Source of the DNA: Lachnospiraceae bacterium
GTDB taxonomy: Bacteria; Bacillota; Clostridia; Lachnospirales; Lachnospiraceae
NCBI GenBank assembly: GCA_017526985.1
Contig: JAFXQR010000192.1
Span: forward strand, 1-41,189
Direction: 5' to 3'
Length of the DNA: 41,189 nt
Shown here: in pieces, positions 7,122 through 15,598 of the stretch
Numbering within the stretch: the first letter of the stretch is position 1
Layout: every line of letters starts with the position of its first letter
Made by a program: the position numbers and the translations under genes
Notes under the pieces: generated by a model
What the model was told of the DNA's origin: nothing
Seen by the model: only the letters and a program-made list of their open reading frames with translations
Database searches by the model: none

Positions 7122-7124
7122 TAC

Positions 7125-7844
7125 TCAGCCCTCCACCGGATCTTCTGCAGTCTTCACTTCTTTATTCCTCAGTCTCGTATCCGACTCGATCTTGCCGTCC
7201 GAGATGCGGATGATACGATCCGCCGTAGCCGCGATATTGTCATCATGCGTCACCACGATCAAGGTCTGGCCGTACTTCTCCGCCGATGTACGCAGCAGAT
7301 CCATGATCTCCATACTGGTGGCGTGATCCAGATTACCGGTAGGCTCGTCCGCCAGGATCAGTGCCGGCTTGTGCGCATAGGCTCGTCCGATGGCCACACG
7401 CTGTTTCTGTCCGCCCGAAAGCTCTTCCGGCAGGTGATAGCGACGCTCTTCCATATTCAGCATGATCAGCAGTTTTGTCATCTGCTCCGGTTTCAGTCGT
7501 ATGCCGTCCAGCCGTACCGGGATCTCGATGTTTTCCTCCACATTCAGAACCGGTATCAGATTGTACTCCTGAAAGATAAAGCCGATCTTGCGCCGGCGAA
7601 ACTCTGCCCGCTTTGTCCCCTTGAGTTTGAATACCTCTTCCCCGTCCAAAGTCACGCTGCCGGAGGTAGGAGTATCCACGCCGCCAAGTAATGACAACAG
7701 CGTGGATTTGCCCGAACCGCTGGTGCCTACAATGGCTACAAATTCTCCTTTTTCCACCGAAAAACTCACATGATCCAAAGCGATCACGCTCGTATCATTG
7801 ACTCCGTATACTTTGGTTAAATCTTTGACTTGTAAATAACTCAT
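7125..7844 (-). CDS. ABC transporter ATP-binding protein, LolD/MacB type
   Basis: 239 residues with a full ATPase motif set: Walker A GTSGSGKST (40-48), Q-loop Gln92 (FQEYNL), signature LSGGQ (142-146), Walker B LILADEP (162-168) with Glu167, D-loop NLD, and switch His200. The order matches the MacB/LolD/BceA group that pairs with FtsX-type permeases, as here. It drives the permease by ATP hydrolysis at the cytoplasmic membrane face. GGGGGAG precedes the ATG. No histidine kinase or response regulator of the Bce type is adjacent, so a Bce-like resistance role is not supported by context. Confidence 0.93.
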   Translation of the reverse strand: MSYLQVKDLTKVYGVNDTSVIALDHVSFSVEKGEFVAIVGTSGSGKSTLLSLLGGVDTPTSGSVTLDGEEVFKLKGTKRAEFRRRKIGFIFQEYNLIPVLNVEENIEIPVRLDGIRLKPEQMTKLLIMLNMEERRYHLPEELSGGQKQRVAIGRAYAHKPALILADEPTGNLDHATSMEIMDLLRTSAEKYGQTLIVVTHDDNIAATADRIIRISDGKIESDTRLRNKEVKTAEDPVEG

Positions 7845-7857
7845 TACATCTCCCCCT

Positions 7858-7949
7858 TAATAGCCATAGGGACGGTTCTCCGGCTGGTTTCCTAATAGCC
7901 ATAGGGACGGTTCTCCGGCTGGTTTCCGACCGGAGAACCGTCCCTATGG
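7858..7949. repeat. 35-bp tandem repeat plus inverted arm, REP/MITE-like
   Basis: Two identical 35-bp copies (7858-7892 and 7893-7927, each containing ATAGGGACGGTTCTCCGG) are followed by an inverted arm (7930-7949) that pairs perfectly over 20 bp with 7899-7918. A degenerate single half (CAGGGACGGTTGCCGG) lies at about 4212-4226. It fills the gap between the BMP lipoprotein and the ABC transporter genes. Confidence 0.85.
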
Positions 7950-7960
7950 TGAGTAATTAA

Positions 7961-9100
7961 TTATTCCCCGGCGGAAGGTACCGTCAGGTCGCCGGCAATG
8001 ATCTGCATCTGCAGTTCCAGCATATTGTCGTAGATTTCCTGGGAATAAAGCGAATGATCCTCGCTGATACCAACTGCGTTTTCCGATAAGCCCAGCGTGA
8101 TCGTCTGGCCCGGAACGATGTCGTCCTTTAGCAGGCCTTCCGATACCTGCTTCACAGAAACATTTACATATTTCAAAGCACTGCACAATACATGCTCCGG
8201 CGACAGATAGGACTGGTCCTTGTCGACACCGATCACATACTTGTCTTCCTCTTCCGCGGCCCGGATCACTCCCAGCCCGCTGGCGCCTGCCGCCTGGTAG
8301 ATCACATCGCAATCCTGCCCGTAAAGTGACTTTGCCATCTCATAGCCTTTATCTGCATCATCGAAACTGTCGGTATAAACTGCAATGGTCTCGATCGTTT
8401 CTCCTCTGTCTTCTGCCGCCTCAGCGACACCGGTGAGAAAGCCGTAATAAAAGGCATCGATCACGGCATTCTGCTCCCCGCCGATAAAACCAACGGTCCG
8501 CGTTTCGGTCACGCTGCCGGCTACATATCCCACCAGAAAAGAAGGCTCCTCCGCACGGAATACCACGGCAGTCACATTTTCCGGCAGTTCTTCATAAGTG
8601 GTATCCACGATAGCAAAATTCACATCCGGATGCTTCTCTGCCGAAACCAGTACCGCATCCGCGCAGTTCACACCCACACCCCAGCACAGATCACAGCCGG
8701 CCTGTACCAGCTGCTCCATCGCCTCCTGCTCGGTGATGCCGGCATCTCCGCCAGCTTCAACGATCATGGTATGACAGTCCATACTGCCTTCCAGCCACTG
8801 CAAACCTTCCCAGGCACTCTGGTTAAAGGACGCATCATCGATCCCCGACTGGCTGATGACCATACCCACCCAGGGCTTCGTATCCTCCCCCGGGATCACC
8901 GGCACTTCCGTGGGCTGCGCCGTAACACCTGCAGCTCCCGGCATCATATTATCGGCCGGGGCTGTGGGCCTGCTTGCGGTCTGTTCCGTTGCTGCCGGTT
9001 GCTGCGGAGTGCCTTGTTCCTGTCCGCAGGCACACAATGCGGTCATTCCCGCCGCACACAGGATAGCCGGTGTTATTACATATTTCCTAAAACTTTTCAT
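7961..9100 (-). CDS. BMP-family substrate-binding lipoprotein (nucleoside-type)
   Basis: 379 residues. Signal peptide with lipobox ending LCAC (lipidated Cys25), a Pro/Thr/Ala-rich linker to about residue 70, then a BMP/Med (PnrA-like) periplasmic-binding fold: WVGMVISQSGIDDASFNQSAWEGL, then VEAGGDAGITEQEAMEQLVQAG, VGFIGGEQNAVIDAFYYGF and VIYQAAGASGLGVI. Characterised relatives bind purine nucleosides for an ABC importer. No matching nucleoside permease or ATPase is next to it, and the adjacent FtsX-type transporter is not an importer of this class, so the partner is elsewhere. GGAGATGAAAGATT precedes the ATG. It follows rsmI by only 29 bases and may be co-transcribed with it. Confidence 0.9.
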   Translation of the reverse strand: MKSFRKYVITPAILCAAGMTALCACGQEQGTPQQPAATEQTASRPTAPADNMMPGAAGVTAQPTEVPVIPGEDTKPWVGMVISQSGIDDASFNQSAWEGLQWLEGSMDCHTMIVEAGGDAGITEQEAMEQLVQAGCDLCWGVGVNCADAVLVSAEKHPDVNFAIVDTTYEELPENVTAVVFRAEEPSFLVGYVAGSVTETRTVGFIGGEQNAVIDAFYYGFLTGVAEAAEDRGETIETIAVYTDSFDDADKGYEMAKSLYGQDCDVIYQAAGASGLGVIRAAEEEDKYVIGVDKDQSYLSPEHVLCSALKYVNVSVKQVSEGLLKDDIVPGQTITLGLSENAVGISEDHSLYSQEIYDNMLELQMQIIAGDLTVPSAGE

Positions 9101-9129
9101 AATCTTTCATCTCCAACCATACTGCCGGT

Positions 9130-9975
9130 TTAAGAATTCTTATGCACCGCATCGTACACTTCCCGCTTGGGAATGCCACGATCCAATGCCACCTGTTTCA
9201 ATGCCGCCTTGTGGTCCATCCCCTCCGCTTCGTACTTCGCCACATGTTCCGGGATGGAAAGTTCCTCATACTGCTGCCGCTGTTCCGCTTCTATCGCTTC
9301 ACGGTCCGCTCCGGCCAGCACCAGCACATACTCCCCGCGGGGTTCTTCTTTTTCGTACATCTGAAGCGCCGCCTCCAATGTTGTGGGCAGGATCGTCTCA
9401 AAGCGTTTGGTCAGCTCCCGGCATAAGGTGATCTTCCGCTCGCCCAATGCCTCATACAATTCTTTTAAAGTCTTTACCAGGTGGTGCGGCGCCTCATACA
9501 AAATGATCGTGCGGGTTTCCCGCTTTAACTCGTCCAGGATCTGCCTCCGCTCCTTTTTGTCGGAAGGCAGGAATGCCTCAAAGCAGAACCGCCTGGTAGG
9601 TAAGCCCGATAAAGTCAGCGCCGTGATACATGCCGCAGGCCCGGGCAGGGATGTCACCGGGATGCTTTCTTCCAGACACCGCCGCACCAGCACTTCCCCG
9701 GGATCGGATATACCCGGCGTCCCCGCATCCGTGATCAGGGCGATGTTCTGTCCTTCCCGGAGTTTATCGATCAGGGTCTCCGCCTTATCGTATTTGTTAT
9801 ATTCATGATAGCTCGTCATCGGGGTATGGATATCGAAGTGATTCAGCAGATGCAGACTGTTGCGGGTATCTTCCGCCGCAATGATATCCGCCTCCCGCAG
9901 GGTATCCAGCACCCGCTGCGTGATATCCCCCAGGTTTCCGATGGGGGTTGCACATAAAAATAAAGTTCCTGTCAT
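9130..9975 (-). CDS. rsmI: 16S rRNA (cytidine-1402 2'-O)-methyltransferase
   Basis: 281 residues, a complete RsmI. Adds the 2'-O-methyl of m4Cm1402 in the ribosomal P site using SAM. Diagnostic segments: LFLCATPIGNLGDITQRVL (5-23), AAEDTRNSLHLLNHF, ITDAGTPGISDPGEVLV, TSLPGPAACITALTLSGL and EAFLPSDKKERRQ. The tail (EHVAKYEAEGMDHKAALKQVALDRGIPKREVYDAV) is the C-terminal helical extension common in Firmicutes. AGGAGA lies upstream. In Bacillus and relatives it follows trmN6 closely; here a ~230-bp hairpin element separates them. Confidence 0.96.
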   Translation of the reverse strand: MTGTLFLCATPIGNLGDITQRVLDTLREADIIAAEDTRNSLHLLNHFDIHTPMTSYHEYNKYDKAETLIDKLREGQNIALITDAGTPGISDPGEVLVRRCLEESIPVTSLPGPAACITALTLSGLPTRRFCFEAFLPSDKKERRQILDELKRETRTIILYEAPHHLVKTLKELYEALGERKITLCRELTKRFETILPTTLEAALQMYEKEEPRGEYVLVLAGADREAIEAEQRQQYEELSIPEHVAKYEAEGMDHKAALKQVALDRGIPKREVYDAVHKNS

Positions 9976-10009
9976 AGTATGTCTCCTGTGAATTGGAGGG
10001 TGTCGATTT

Positions 10010-10264
10010 CACCTCATCCGTCAGCGCCGTAGCCAAGGAGCCGGATCAGATAAAGCAGTTTTCGAAGCATTGCCGCAGCAGTTTGCGAGACCAAGCATCC
10101 CCCACTCGCCCGCAGCATCTGTTCGAAACGCAGCTCGTGCCCCGCTCTTTTTAGGCACGAGCAAGTAAGTTTGCAAGGGCGAGTCGGTTTGAAGGGGATG
10201 CGCCGGTCAAGCAAACTTCTTGCGGAGGCACAGCGAGAAAACTGTCTTTACTGGACGGCTCCGG
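10010..10264. repeat. long imperfect inverted repeat (MITE-like) between trmN6 and rsmI
   Basis: Fills the 303-base gap between the two genes; no coding frame was found. From about 10037 to 10264 the sequence folds on itself. Outer arms: GGAGCCGG with CGGCTCC. Then AAAGCAGTTTT with AAAACTGTCTTT, AGTTTGC with GCAAACT, GCATCCCC with GGGGATGC, and ACTCGCCC with GGGCGAGT. The apex is GCTCGTGCC/GGCACGAGC (10133-10141 with 10153-10161). The left flank CACCTCATCCG (10010-10020) equals the end motif of the repeats near 25288 and 25783. Confidence 0.75.
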
Positions 10265-10278
10265 GGATAAGTAGAGAT

Positions 10279-10995
10279 TCAAAAGCCGTAGTCCCTGCGG
10301 ATCTCCTCGCTGTATTGGCCCGGGGCATCGTAGATGATGAGGGGTTTCTCGATGGTGATGCCGGGGCGGCCGCAGCGGGATGCCTCGATCAGGACCATGT
10401 TGGGGGCCTTGTCTGCAAAGGGGTAAACGATGCGCAGGCGCTTGGGTTCGAGGCCGCAATTTGTGAGCGTCACCAGCAGCTCTGATAAGCGGTCCGGCCG
10501 GTGCACGAGAAACAGCTTGCCGCCGGGGGTGAGTACCTTCGCCGACTGCTCGCAGACATCATGGAAGGTGCATAAGACCTCGTGGCGTGCGATGGCCTTT
10601 GGTGCCTCCGGATTCTGCAAACCTTTGCCTCCCGCAATGTAAGGCGGATTGCAGGTAACCACTGCAAAAGAGGCAGCGCCGAAAATCCTGTCTGCCTCTT
10701 TGATATCTCCCGTTATGATGTGGATCCGTTCGGACAGATGGTTGAGCTCCACACTCCGGCGCGCCATGTCCGCACTCTCCGGCTGGATCTCCAGTGCACT
10801 GATCTGTCCGGCTTTGGTCTTTGCCGACAGCAGCAGCGGCAGGATCCCTGTCCCGGTGCACATATCCAGTACCGGGACGCCTTCCGGCACCTGTACAAAA
10901 CCCGATAAGAGCACTGTATCCATTCCGAAACAAAAACGCTCCGGATCCTGCAGGATCTTCAGCCCGCTGATCTGCAGATCATCCAATCGTTCCAC
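10279..10995 (-). CDS. trmN6: tRNA1(Val) A37 N6-methyltransferase family protein
   Basis: 238 residues, SAM-dependent N6-adenine methyltransferase of the TrmN6/YabB family. Start GTG immediately after the ricT stop, with AAGGA upstream. Motifs: CFGMDTVLLSGFV, VLDMCTGTGILPLLL (motif I, SAM binding, about 39-53), ALEIQPESADMARRS, and the catalytic NPPY (VTCNPPYIAGG, about 115). Expected to modify the wobble-adjacent adenine of tRNA(Val) or a related tRNA. Position between ricT and rsmI matches Bacillus subtilis yabB. Confidence 0.92.
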   Translation of the reverse strand: MERLDDLQISGLKILQDPERFCFGMDTVLLSGFVQVPEGVPVLDMCTGTGILPLLLSAKTKAGQISALEIQPESADMARRSVELNHLSERIHIITGDIKEADRIFGAASFAVVTCNPPYIAGGKGLQNPEAPKAIARHEVLCTFHDVCEQSAKVLTPGGKLFLVHRPDRLSELLVTLTNCGLEPKRLRIVYPFADKAPNMVLIEASRCGRPGITIEKPLIIYDAPGQYSEEIRRDYGF

Positions 10996-11949
10996 TTAAT
11001 TGTCCTTCTTTTCCAGTTCCGCCAGCTCCCGCAGTTCTTCTAATTCTTCTTTGCTGAGCTTTTCTTCGTGGCTGTTACGGTCATTCCGATCATTTTTGCG
11101 ATCGTTCTTGTCTTTCTTTCCGCCGCCGCCACCCTGACGCTTATTAAATTTCAGTTCCTCTACCGCGTATTCCTCGATCTCTTTTTCGTCATTGACATCC
11201 ACGATGACACGCACACGCTGCCGCAGCACATCCACACTCTGTACCTTCGCCACAGTACCGTAGGGTGTGGTCACCTCATCATTCACACGCGGCAGCTTAC
11301 GGTTCAGCCAGGAATAAGTATCAGACTCATACTGCAGACAGCACATCAGTCTGCCGCACATACCGGAGATCTTGCCCGGGTTTAAGGACAGATTCTGCTC
11401 TTTTGCCATCTTGATGGATACGGGTACAAAATCGGCCATGTATGCGTGACAACACAGCTCACGACCGCAGGACCCCAGCCCGCCCAGCATCTTGGTGGCA
11501 TCACGCACACCGATCTGGCGCAGCTCGATACGGGTATGGAACACCCCGGCCAGGTCCTTCACCAGTTCACGGAAATCCACACGCCCGTCGGCTGTGAAAT
11601 AAAATACGATCTTGTTACGGTCAAAGGTATATTCCACATCGATCAACTTCATATCCAGCTCATGCTTACGAATCTTCTCTTTGGCAACGCTGATGGCGCT
11701 CTTTTCTTTTTCCCGGTTCTGCGCATCCTGTTCGTCATCCTTCGGCGTGGCAATACGCATGATCGGCTTTAAGGGCTGCTGGATCTTTTCGTCCTCTACC
11801 TCCCGGATCTCTCCGACCACCGTGCCGTACTCGATGCCGCGCACGGTCTCAACGATCACGTGGCTTCCGCGCTTCAGTTCAAAATCCAGCGGATCAAAAT
11901 AATATGGCTTCCCTCCGCTGCGGAAACGCACACTGACTATCTTTTTCAC
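10996..11949 (-). CDS. ricT: PSP1-domain regulatory iron-sulfur protein RicT (YaaT)
   Basis: 317 residues. The PSP1 domain occupies the centre (about 70-260), with the cysteine groups SCGRELCCHAY and MCGRLMCCLQYE that hold a [4Fe-4S] cluster in the RicAFT (Y-complex) proteins, which control RNase Y-dependent mRNA maturation in Bacillus. Start GTG with AGGAG 11 bases before it. The C-terminus (about 270-317) is a charged low-complexity tail (KKDKNDRKNDRNDRN followed by acidic helix), longer than in the family core. The operon position is conserved. Confidence 0.94.
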   Translation of the reverse strand: MKKIVSVRFRSGGKPYYFDPLDFELKRGSHVIVETVRGIEYGTVVGEIREVEDEKIQQPLKPIMRIATPKDDEQDAQNREKEKSAISVAKEKIRKHELDMKLIDVEYTFDRNKIVFYFTADGRVDFRELVKDLAGVFHTRIELRQIGVRDATKMLGGLGSCGRELCCHAYMADFVPVSIKMAKEQNLSLNPGKISGMCGRLMCCLQYESDTYSWLNRKLPRVNDEVTTPYGTVAKVQSVDVLRQRVRVIVDVNDEKEIEEYAVEELKFNKRQGGGGGKKDKNDRKNDRNDRNSHEEKLSKEELEELRELAELEKKDN

Positions 11950-11993
11950 TTACCAAAAATCTCCTAGTTCTAAATAATGAATTCTCTTTTTAA

Positions 11994-12986
11994 TTAATTC
12001 TCTTTTATAGTAAGCAGCAGCAATTCCATGGTCAGTTCGTAATTCACCTTGCTGCGCAGGCGGCTCTTGGCCACCTCCAGCGCCTGGATCACTTCCTCAA
12101 TGCCTTCATAATCGCTGCACTGCGCTACTTTCTGTATGCTCTGGATCTCATCACGGAAGATCAGATGGTTCATATCGTGTGTTGCCTTAAACAGCAGGAT
12201 GTCACGGTACCATACCGCCATAATGTCCAGATAATCATTGATATCAAAACCGTACTCGCGGATGTTCTTGAGCGCTTCCATAATATCCGCCGTATCCATC
12301 TCGTGGATATTTTTGAGCAGCGACAAGGCATTGGTACGGATCTTGTCAAAATCTTCACTGGCCGCCAGCGCCTTGGCCCGGCCGATATTCCCGCGGGCAA
12401 ATGCGATGCAGATCTCCGCACGGCTCTCAGGTACATGAAGCTGCTCCATCAGATAGGTACGCATCTCATCGTCCCGCACCGGCCGCATATTGAGCAATAC
12501 GCAGCGGCTCAGGATCGTAGGCAGCAGGGCTTCCGTGGAACTGGTCAGCAGGATGAAGACCACATAAGCAGGCGGTTCTTCGATGGTTTTTAATAAGACA
12601 TTCTGCGCCTGCACCGTCAGCTTTTCCGCTTCTTCCACGATATAGATCTTGTACGGTCCCTGGTAGGGCTTCACCTGTACTGTCTCCACGATACGGTCGC
12701 GGATCTCTTCCACACCGATGGTACTCGGTACATAGATGATGTCCGGATGATTGGCGGTCATCGCCTGCCGGCAGGAATGGCATTCCCCGCAGGGCTCGAT
12801 CGTTCCGTCCTGCTTCGTCACCGGCTTTTCGCACAACAACGCCTGCGCAAAGACCTTTGCCACAAACTCTTTTCCGGAACGCACTTCACCATAAAGGATG
12901 TATGCGTGGGATACCCGTCCTGTACTGATGGCTCCCTGCAGCTGCTCCTTGATCGACTCCTGTCCGACAATATCCGAAAAATTCAT
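11994..12986 (-). CDS. holB: DNA polymerase III delta' subunit
   Basis: 330 residues, clamp-loader AAA+ protein. DIVGQESIKEQLQGAI opens the fold. The P-loop is YGEVRSGKEF, degenerate relative to GxxGxGKT, as expected of delta' subunits that do not hydrolyse ATP. A zinc module (CEKPVTKQDGTIEPCGECHSC) follows at about 52-73. Then IYIVEEAEKLTVQAQNVLLKTIEEPP (Walker B region) and LTSSTEALLPTILSRC (SRC motif). Together with tau/gamma and delta it loads the beta clamp. GGGGGTAAAGGGT precedes the ATG; gmk-like and yaaR lie upstream in the same operon. Confidence 0.96.
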   Translation of the reverse strand: MNFSDIVGQESIKEQLQGAISTGRVSHAYILYGEVRSGKEFVAKVFAQALLCEKPVTKQDGTIEPCGECHSCRQAMTANHPDIIYVPSTIGVEEIRDRIVETVQVKPYQGPYKIYIVEEAEKLTVQAQNVLLKTIEEPPAYVVFILLTSSTEALLPTILSRCVLLNMRPVRDDEMRTYLMEQLHVPESRAEICIAFARGNIGRAKALAASEDFDKIRTNALSLLKNIHEMDTADIMEALKNIREYGFDINDYLDIMAVWYRDILLFKATHDMNHLIFRDEIQSIQKVAQCSDYEGIEEVIQALEVAKSRLRSKVNYELTMELLLLTIKEN

Positions 12987-13004
12987 ACCCTTTACCCCCG
13001 TGTA

Positions 13005-13448
13005 TTATGTTAAGATATCCAGCAAAAGCCCCCGGATCTCTCCAATCTTTGCCAGGATCTCCATATTATCCTGCTCGTCCTTGACCAGCTCCTGCGCCAG
13101 CGCATCCAGATTTTCATCCACCAGGCGCACGATACCGTATACTCTGTGGCGGCCGCGCTTGTCCAGAAAATTTTCGCGGGAAAACTCGTGGGAACGGTTC
13201 ACCACTTCGTTCATAAACTCTTTGATCAGGCTGCGATACTTCTTCATATCGCGGATGTCCTTTTTCTTACCGATCCGCTCACCCTGCGCCGTGATCTCAC
13301 TCATCAGCGTGGTCAGCTTCTCCTGCAGCTCCGATTCCTGTATGTTGCTGGCCAAAATAAACTTGAAGCCCTGATCACCTTCCGGGGCTTTGGCCACCGT
13401 CTCCGGCCGCATCGGTTGTAAGATCTGGTCGATCCTGATCTGATCCAT
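13005..13448 (-). CDS. yaaR: YaaR family protein (DUF327)
   Basis: 147 residues, highly helical and charged. The family has no established biochemical role, but its place next to holB is conserved across Firmicutes. Visible: [25 protein letters not shown] and a helical core with [47 protein letters not shown], the most conserved part of DUF327. AGGAG lies six bases before the ATG. Confidence 0.87.
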   Translation of the reverse strand: MDQIRIDQILQPMRPETVAKAPEGDQGFKFILASNIQESELQEKLTTLMSEITAQGERIGKKKDIRDMKKYRSLIKEFMNEVVNRSHEFSRENFLDKRGRHRVYGIVRLVDENLDALAQELVKDEQDNMEILAKIGEIRGLLLDILT

Positions 13449-13464
13449 ATATCTCCTAAATAAA

Positions 13465-14055
13465 TTATCTGATAAAGGCTTTCACTTCCGCCAGACACCG
13501 CTCCAGTTCCGTATTGTCAAAGCGTTTCGTGATCCCGGCCTCTGCCAGCTTTTTCTCCGAAAAATCCTCGCAGTCCGCCAGAAACCGCCGGCACATCTCC
13601 CGGTATTTCGGCTCACTCTGCTGCCGCTCTCTGGCTAGAGCCCGCTCCAGCCGCAGTCCGTCCTCCACTTCGATATAGAGAGGCACCACCAGTTCTGCCA
13701 GTCCCTTTGCCGCAAAATACGCCTTGATCTGTATGTAGGCTTCCAGCGTACCGATCATCAGATAATCCCCGGCCGCCGGATCCAACTGTCCGTCATCTAC
13801 GGTAAAATAGTACCAGTCGCCATGTACGGTATGATACACGCGGGATTCGATCACCTTTCCCTGCGCCTGCAACGCTTCCATTCCGGCGATATCCGTAAAA
13901 TGATACTCCCGGCCTTCCTGCTCCCCCTGTCGGATCGGGCGCGTCGTGTACGGTACCAGTTCCATTAAACCCAGTGTCTGATCCTCCAACAGCCGCCGGA
14001 ACACGGTATCCTTCCCGCCGGCGCTTTTTCCCATCAGACAGTACAATTTCCCCAT
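13465..14055 (-). CDS. guanylate kinase-like protein
   Basis: 196 residues. P-loop [12 protein letters not shown] (8-19), then [21 protein letters not shown] (about 33-53), the GMP-binding signature of guanylate kinases, and [14 protein letters not shown]. It would phosphorylate GMP to GDP. In Bacillus this position is held by thymidylate kinase (tmk); here a second-class Gmk-like enzyme sits there, as in many Lachnospiraceae. Whether it is the main Gmk cannot be told. AAGGGGAACCT precedes the ATG; promoter at 14086-14114. Confidence 0.87.
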   Translation of the reverse strand: MGKLYCLMGKSAGGKDTVFRRLLEDQTLGLMELVPYTTRPIRQGEQEGREYHFTDIAGMEALQAQGKVIESRVYHTVHGDWYYFTVDDGQLDPAAGDYLMIGTLEAYIQIKAYFAAKGLAELVVPLYIEVEDGLRLERALARERQQSEPKYREMCRRFLADCEDFSEKKLAEAGITKRFDNTELERCLAEVKAFIR

Positions 14056-14085
14056 AGGTTCCCCTTCACATACTTAATCTATCAT

Positions 14086-14114
14086 AGTATACCACATCCG
14101 GGCGCAAAATGCAA
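14086..14114 (-). promoter_or_regulatory. promoter of the gmk-like/yaaR/holB/ricT/trmN6 operon
   Basis: Minus strand: TTGCAT (14109-14114), 17 bases, TATACT (14086-14091), initiation near 14079. Its -35 box directly abuts, and shares bases with, the T-run of the terminator at 14113-14142, so termination upstream and initiation downstream are packed edge to edge. Confidence 0.75.
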
Positions 14115-14142
14115 AAAAAGTGGGGCCTTTCACAGCCCCACT
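14113..14142 (-). terminator. intrinsic terminator of the Wzz-like operon
   Basis: Minus strand: AGTGGGGC (14135-14142) pairs with GCCCCACT (14119-14126) around TGTGAAAG, followed by TTTTTT. A typical strong rho-independent terminator 25 bases beyond the stop codon of the gene ending at 14168. Confidence 0.9.
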
Positions 14143-14167
14143 TCCGGATCCTTCTGATCAGGATCTG

Positions 14168-15598
14168 TTATTTACTTTCTGCTTTTTTCCCGGCATCCTT
14201 GTCCTCGCCTTTGGCAAGGCTTTCCTTGATACCGTTAACCATTGCGATCCCGAGATAGATGACCAGCAACAGCGCCTCCGTGATCCCGAAGACCATAATG
14301 ACACTTTTGTGCGTGATCGTCGGTGCCTCAGCTACTGCAGGGATCTTTACCCGCACAGTCTTGTAAAATGCCGCTTTCTCGTAATACTCATCCGCAGTCA
14401 CTTTGATATCTTCGATCAGCTTGTTCAGCTTTTCGTTCAAGGTTGCCAGATACTTCTCTGCCTGCTCCTTCTTGGCATCCGATAAGGACGCACCCTTTTT
14501 GAAGTTTTCAATGAGCATCTCGTAATAACCGATCTTGCGGTCATAACCGGAGATGGTCGCCTGCACATCCTGCTTCTGCTGCAGCAGGCTGTCATAGTAA
14601 TCATCGTTGGAGTTTAATACGGTGTCTTCGTGTGCATAGACCACCGGATCTTTTTCATAAGCTTCGATGGACGCATTCAGTGCCGCCATACGGGTTTCTT
14701 CCACCGCTTTGCTGCGCTCTGTCTCCTCGATCAGCCACTCATAATAAGTGATCTCACGGTCAGCACCGTTCTTTGTCAGACCGTTCAGTACGATGTAGGC
14801 ATTGGCCTGATCCAGTTCCACATCCTGCAGTGTCGCCGTGATCTGCTGCAGATCCGAAAAGCTGTATCCGGTCTTCTGGGAACGGAAATCAATGTTATCC
14901 GTACTGTTGATCCTGGACAGGTAGGATGAAATGCCATCGAGGGTATCCGAAAAGATGGAAACCGCCTCACTGTAGTCATATTCCTGATAATCCAATACCG
15001 TCACGGAACTACCCAGGATATCGTTGAAATTGTAATTTACTTCCACATAATTCCGATAGGAATCCACTACGGCATTCAGGATATCGATACCTTCCTCCCG
15101 GGTAAAACCGGCAGTATGATAATCAAACGAAATGATGTATGCCGTGGTCTCACCACCGGTAGACAGCAGGGTATTGATCGCATCTTCATCGATCTCTGTG
15201 CTCTTGGTGATCAGACTGCTGTACAAGGTCTTTAAGTCATTCGTCTTATCCGACATTACACTGGAGATGCTGATATTCATACGGATATCATCCATTCGGT
15301 CAGCCTCGATCCCCAGCACATCCATGGCATCCGCGATCACCTGTGCCGATGTAACCTGACCGACCGGCACCCCGTCACTGTATCCGACCAGCGTCTGCGC
15401 ATCACCAATATATATCGTCTTCTCTGTCAGAATACCGATTGCCAACGCAATAGCACCTGCACCAACCGCCAGCACCAGCCACAGAAGAAACAGCTTCCTC
15501 ATCCATTTGAATATGGCCAGCAGATCGATCTCGTCTTCGTCCTTATAGCCTCCGTCAGGCTGAACCAGAGTTAATTGCATGTTCTTAGTCTCTTCCAT
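14168..15598 (-). CDS. Wzz-like polysaccharide co-polymerase/chain-length protein, second of two paralogs
   Basis: 476 residues. Start placed at 15598 (MEETKNMQLTLVQ), with AGAAGGTGG upstream; the frame extends to 15676 only through the end of the previous gene. Membrane helix at about 33-57 (LFLLWLVLAVGAGAIALAIG), a long extracytoplasmic region with coiled-coil potential (300-400), and a second helix near 433-453 (SVIMVFGITEALLLVIYLGIAM), followed by a Lys-rich cytosolic end. Two helices bracketing a helical domain is the PCP/Wzz layout. It shares DYQEYDY and TGYSFSDL blocks with the upstream paralog. Overlaps it by 14 bases. No glycosyltransferase or tyrosine kinase is adjacent. Confidence 0.75.
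   Translation of the reverse strand: MEETKNMQLTLVQPDGGYKDEDEIDLLAIFKWMRKLFLLWLVLAVGAGAIALAIGILTEKTIYIGDAQTLVGYSDGVPVGQVTSAQVIADAMDVLGIEADRMDDIRMNISISSVMSDKTNDLKTLYSSLITKSTEIDEDAINTLLSTGGETTAYIISFDYHTAGFTREEGIDILNAVVDSYRNYVEVNYNFNDILGSSVTVLDYQEYDYSEAVSIFSDTLDGISSYLSRINSTDNIDFRSQKTGYSFSDLQQITATLQDVELDQANAYIVLNGLTKNGADREITYYEWLIEETERSKAVEETRMAALNASIEAYEKDPVVYAHEDTVLNSNDDYYDSLLQQKQDVQATISGYDRKIGYYEMLIENFKKGASLSDAKKEQAEKYLATLNEKLNKLIEDIKVTADEYYEKAAFYKTVRVKIPAVAEAPTITHKSVIMVFGITEALLLVIYLGIAMVNGIKESLAKGEDKDAGKKAESK

Noticed and set aside
7125..9100. BMP lipoprotein plus ABC transporter as one nucleoside uptake system
   Set aside because: The permease is FtsX/MacB-type, not the permease class that works with BMP proteins, and the genes are split by a repeat block.
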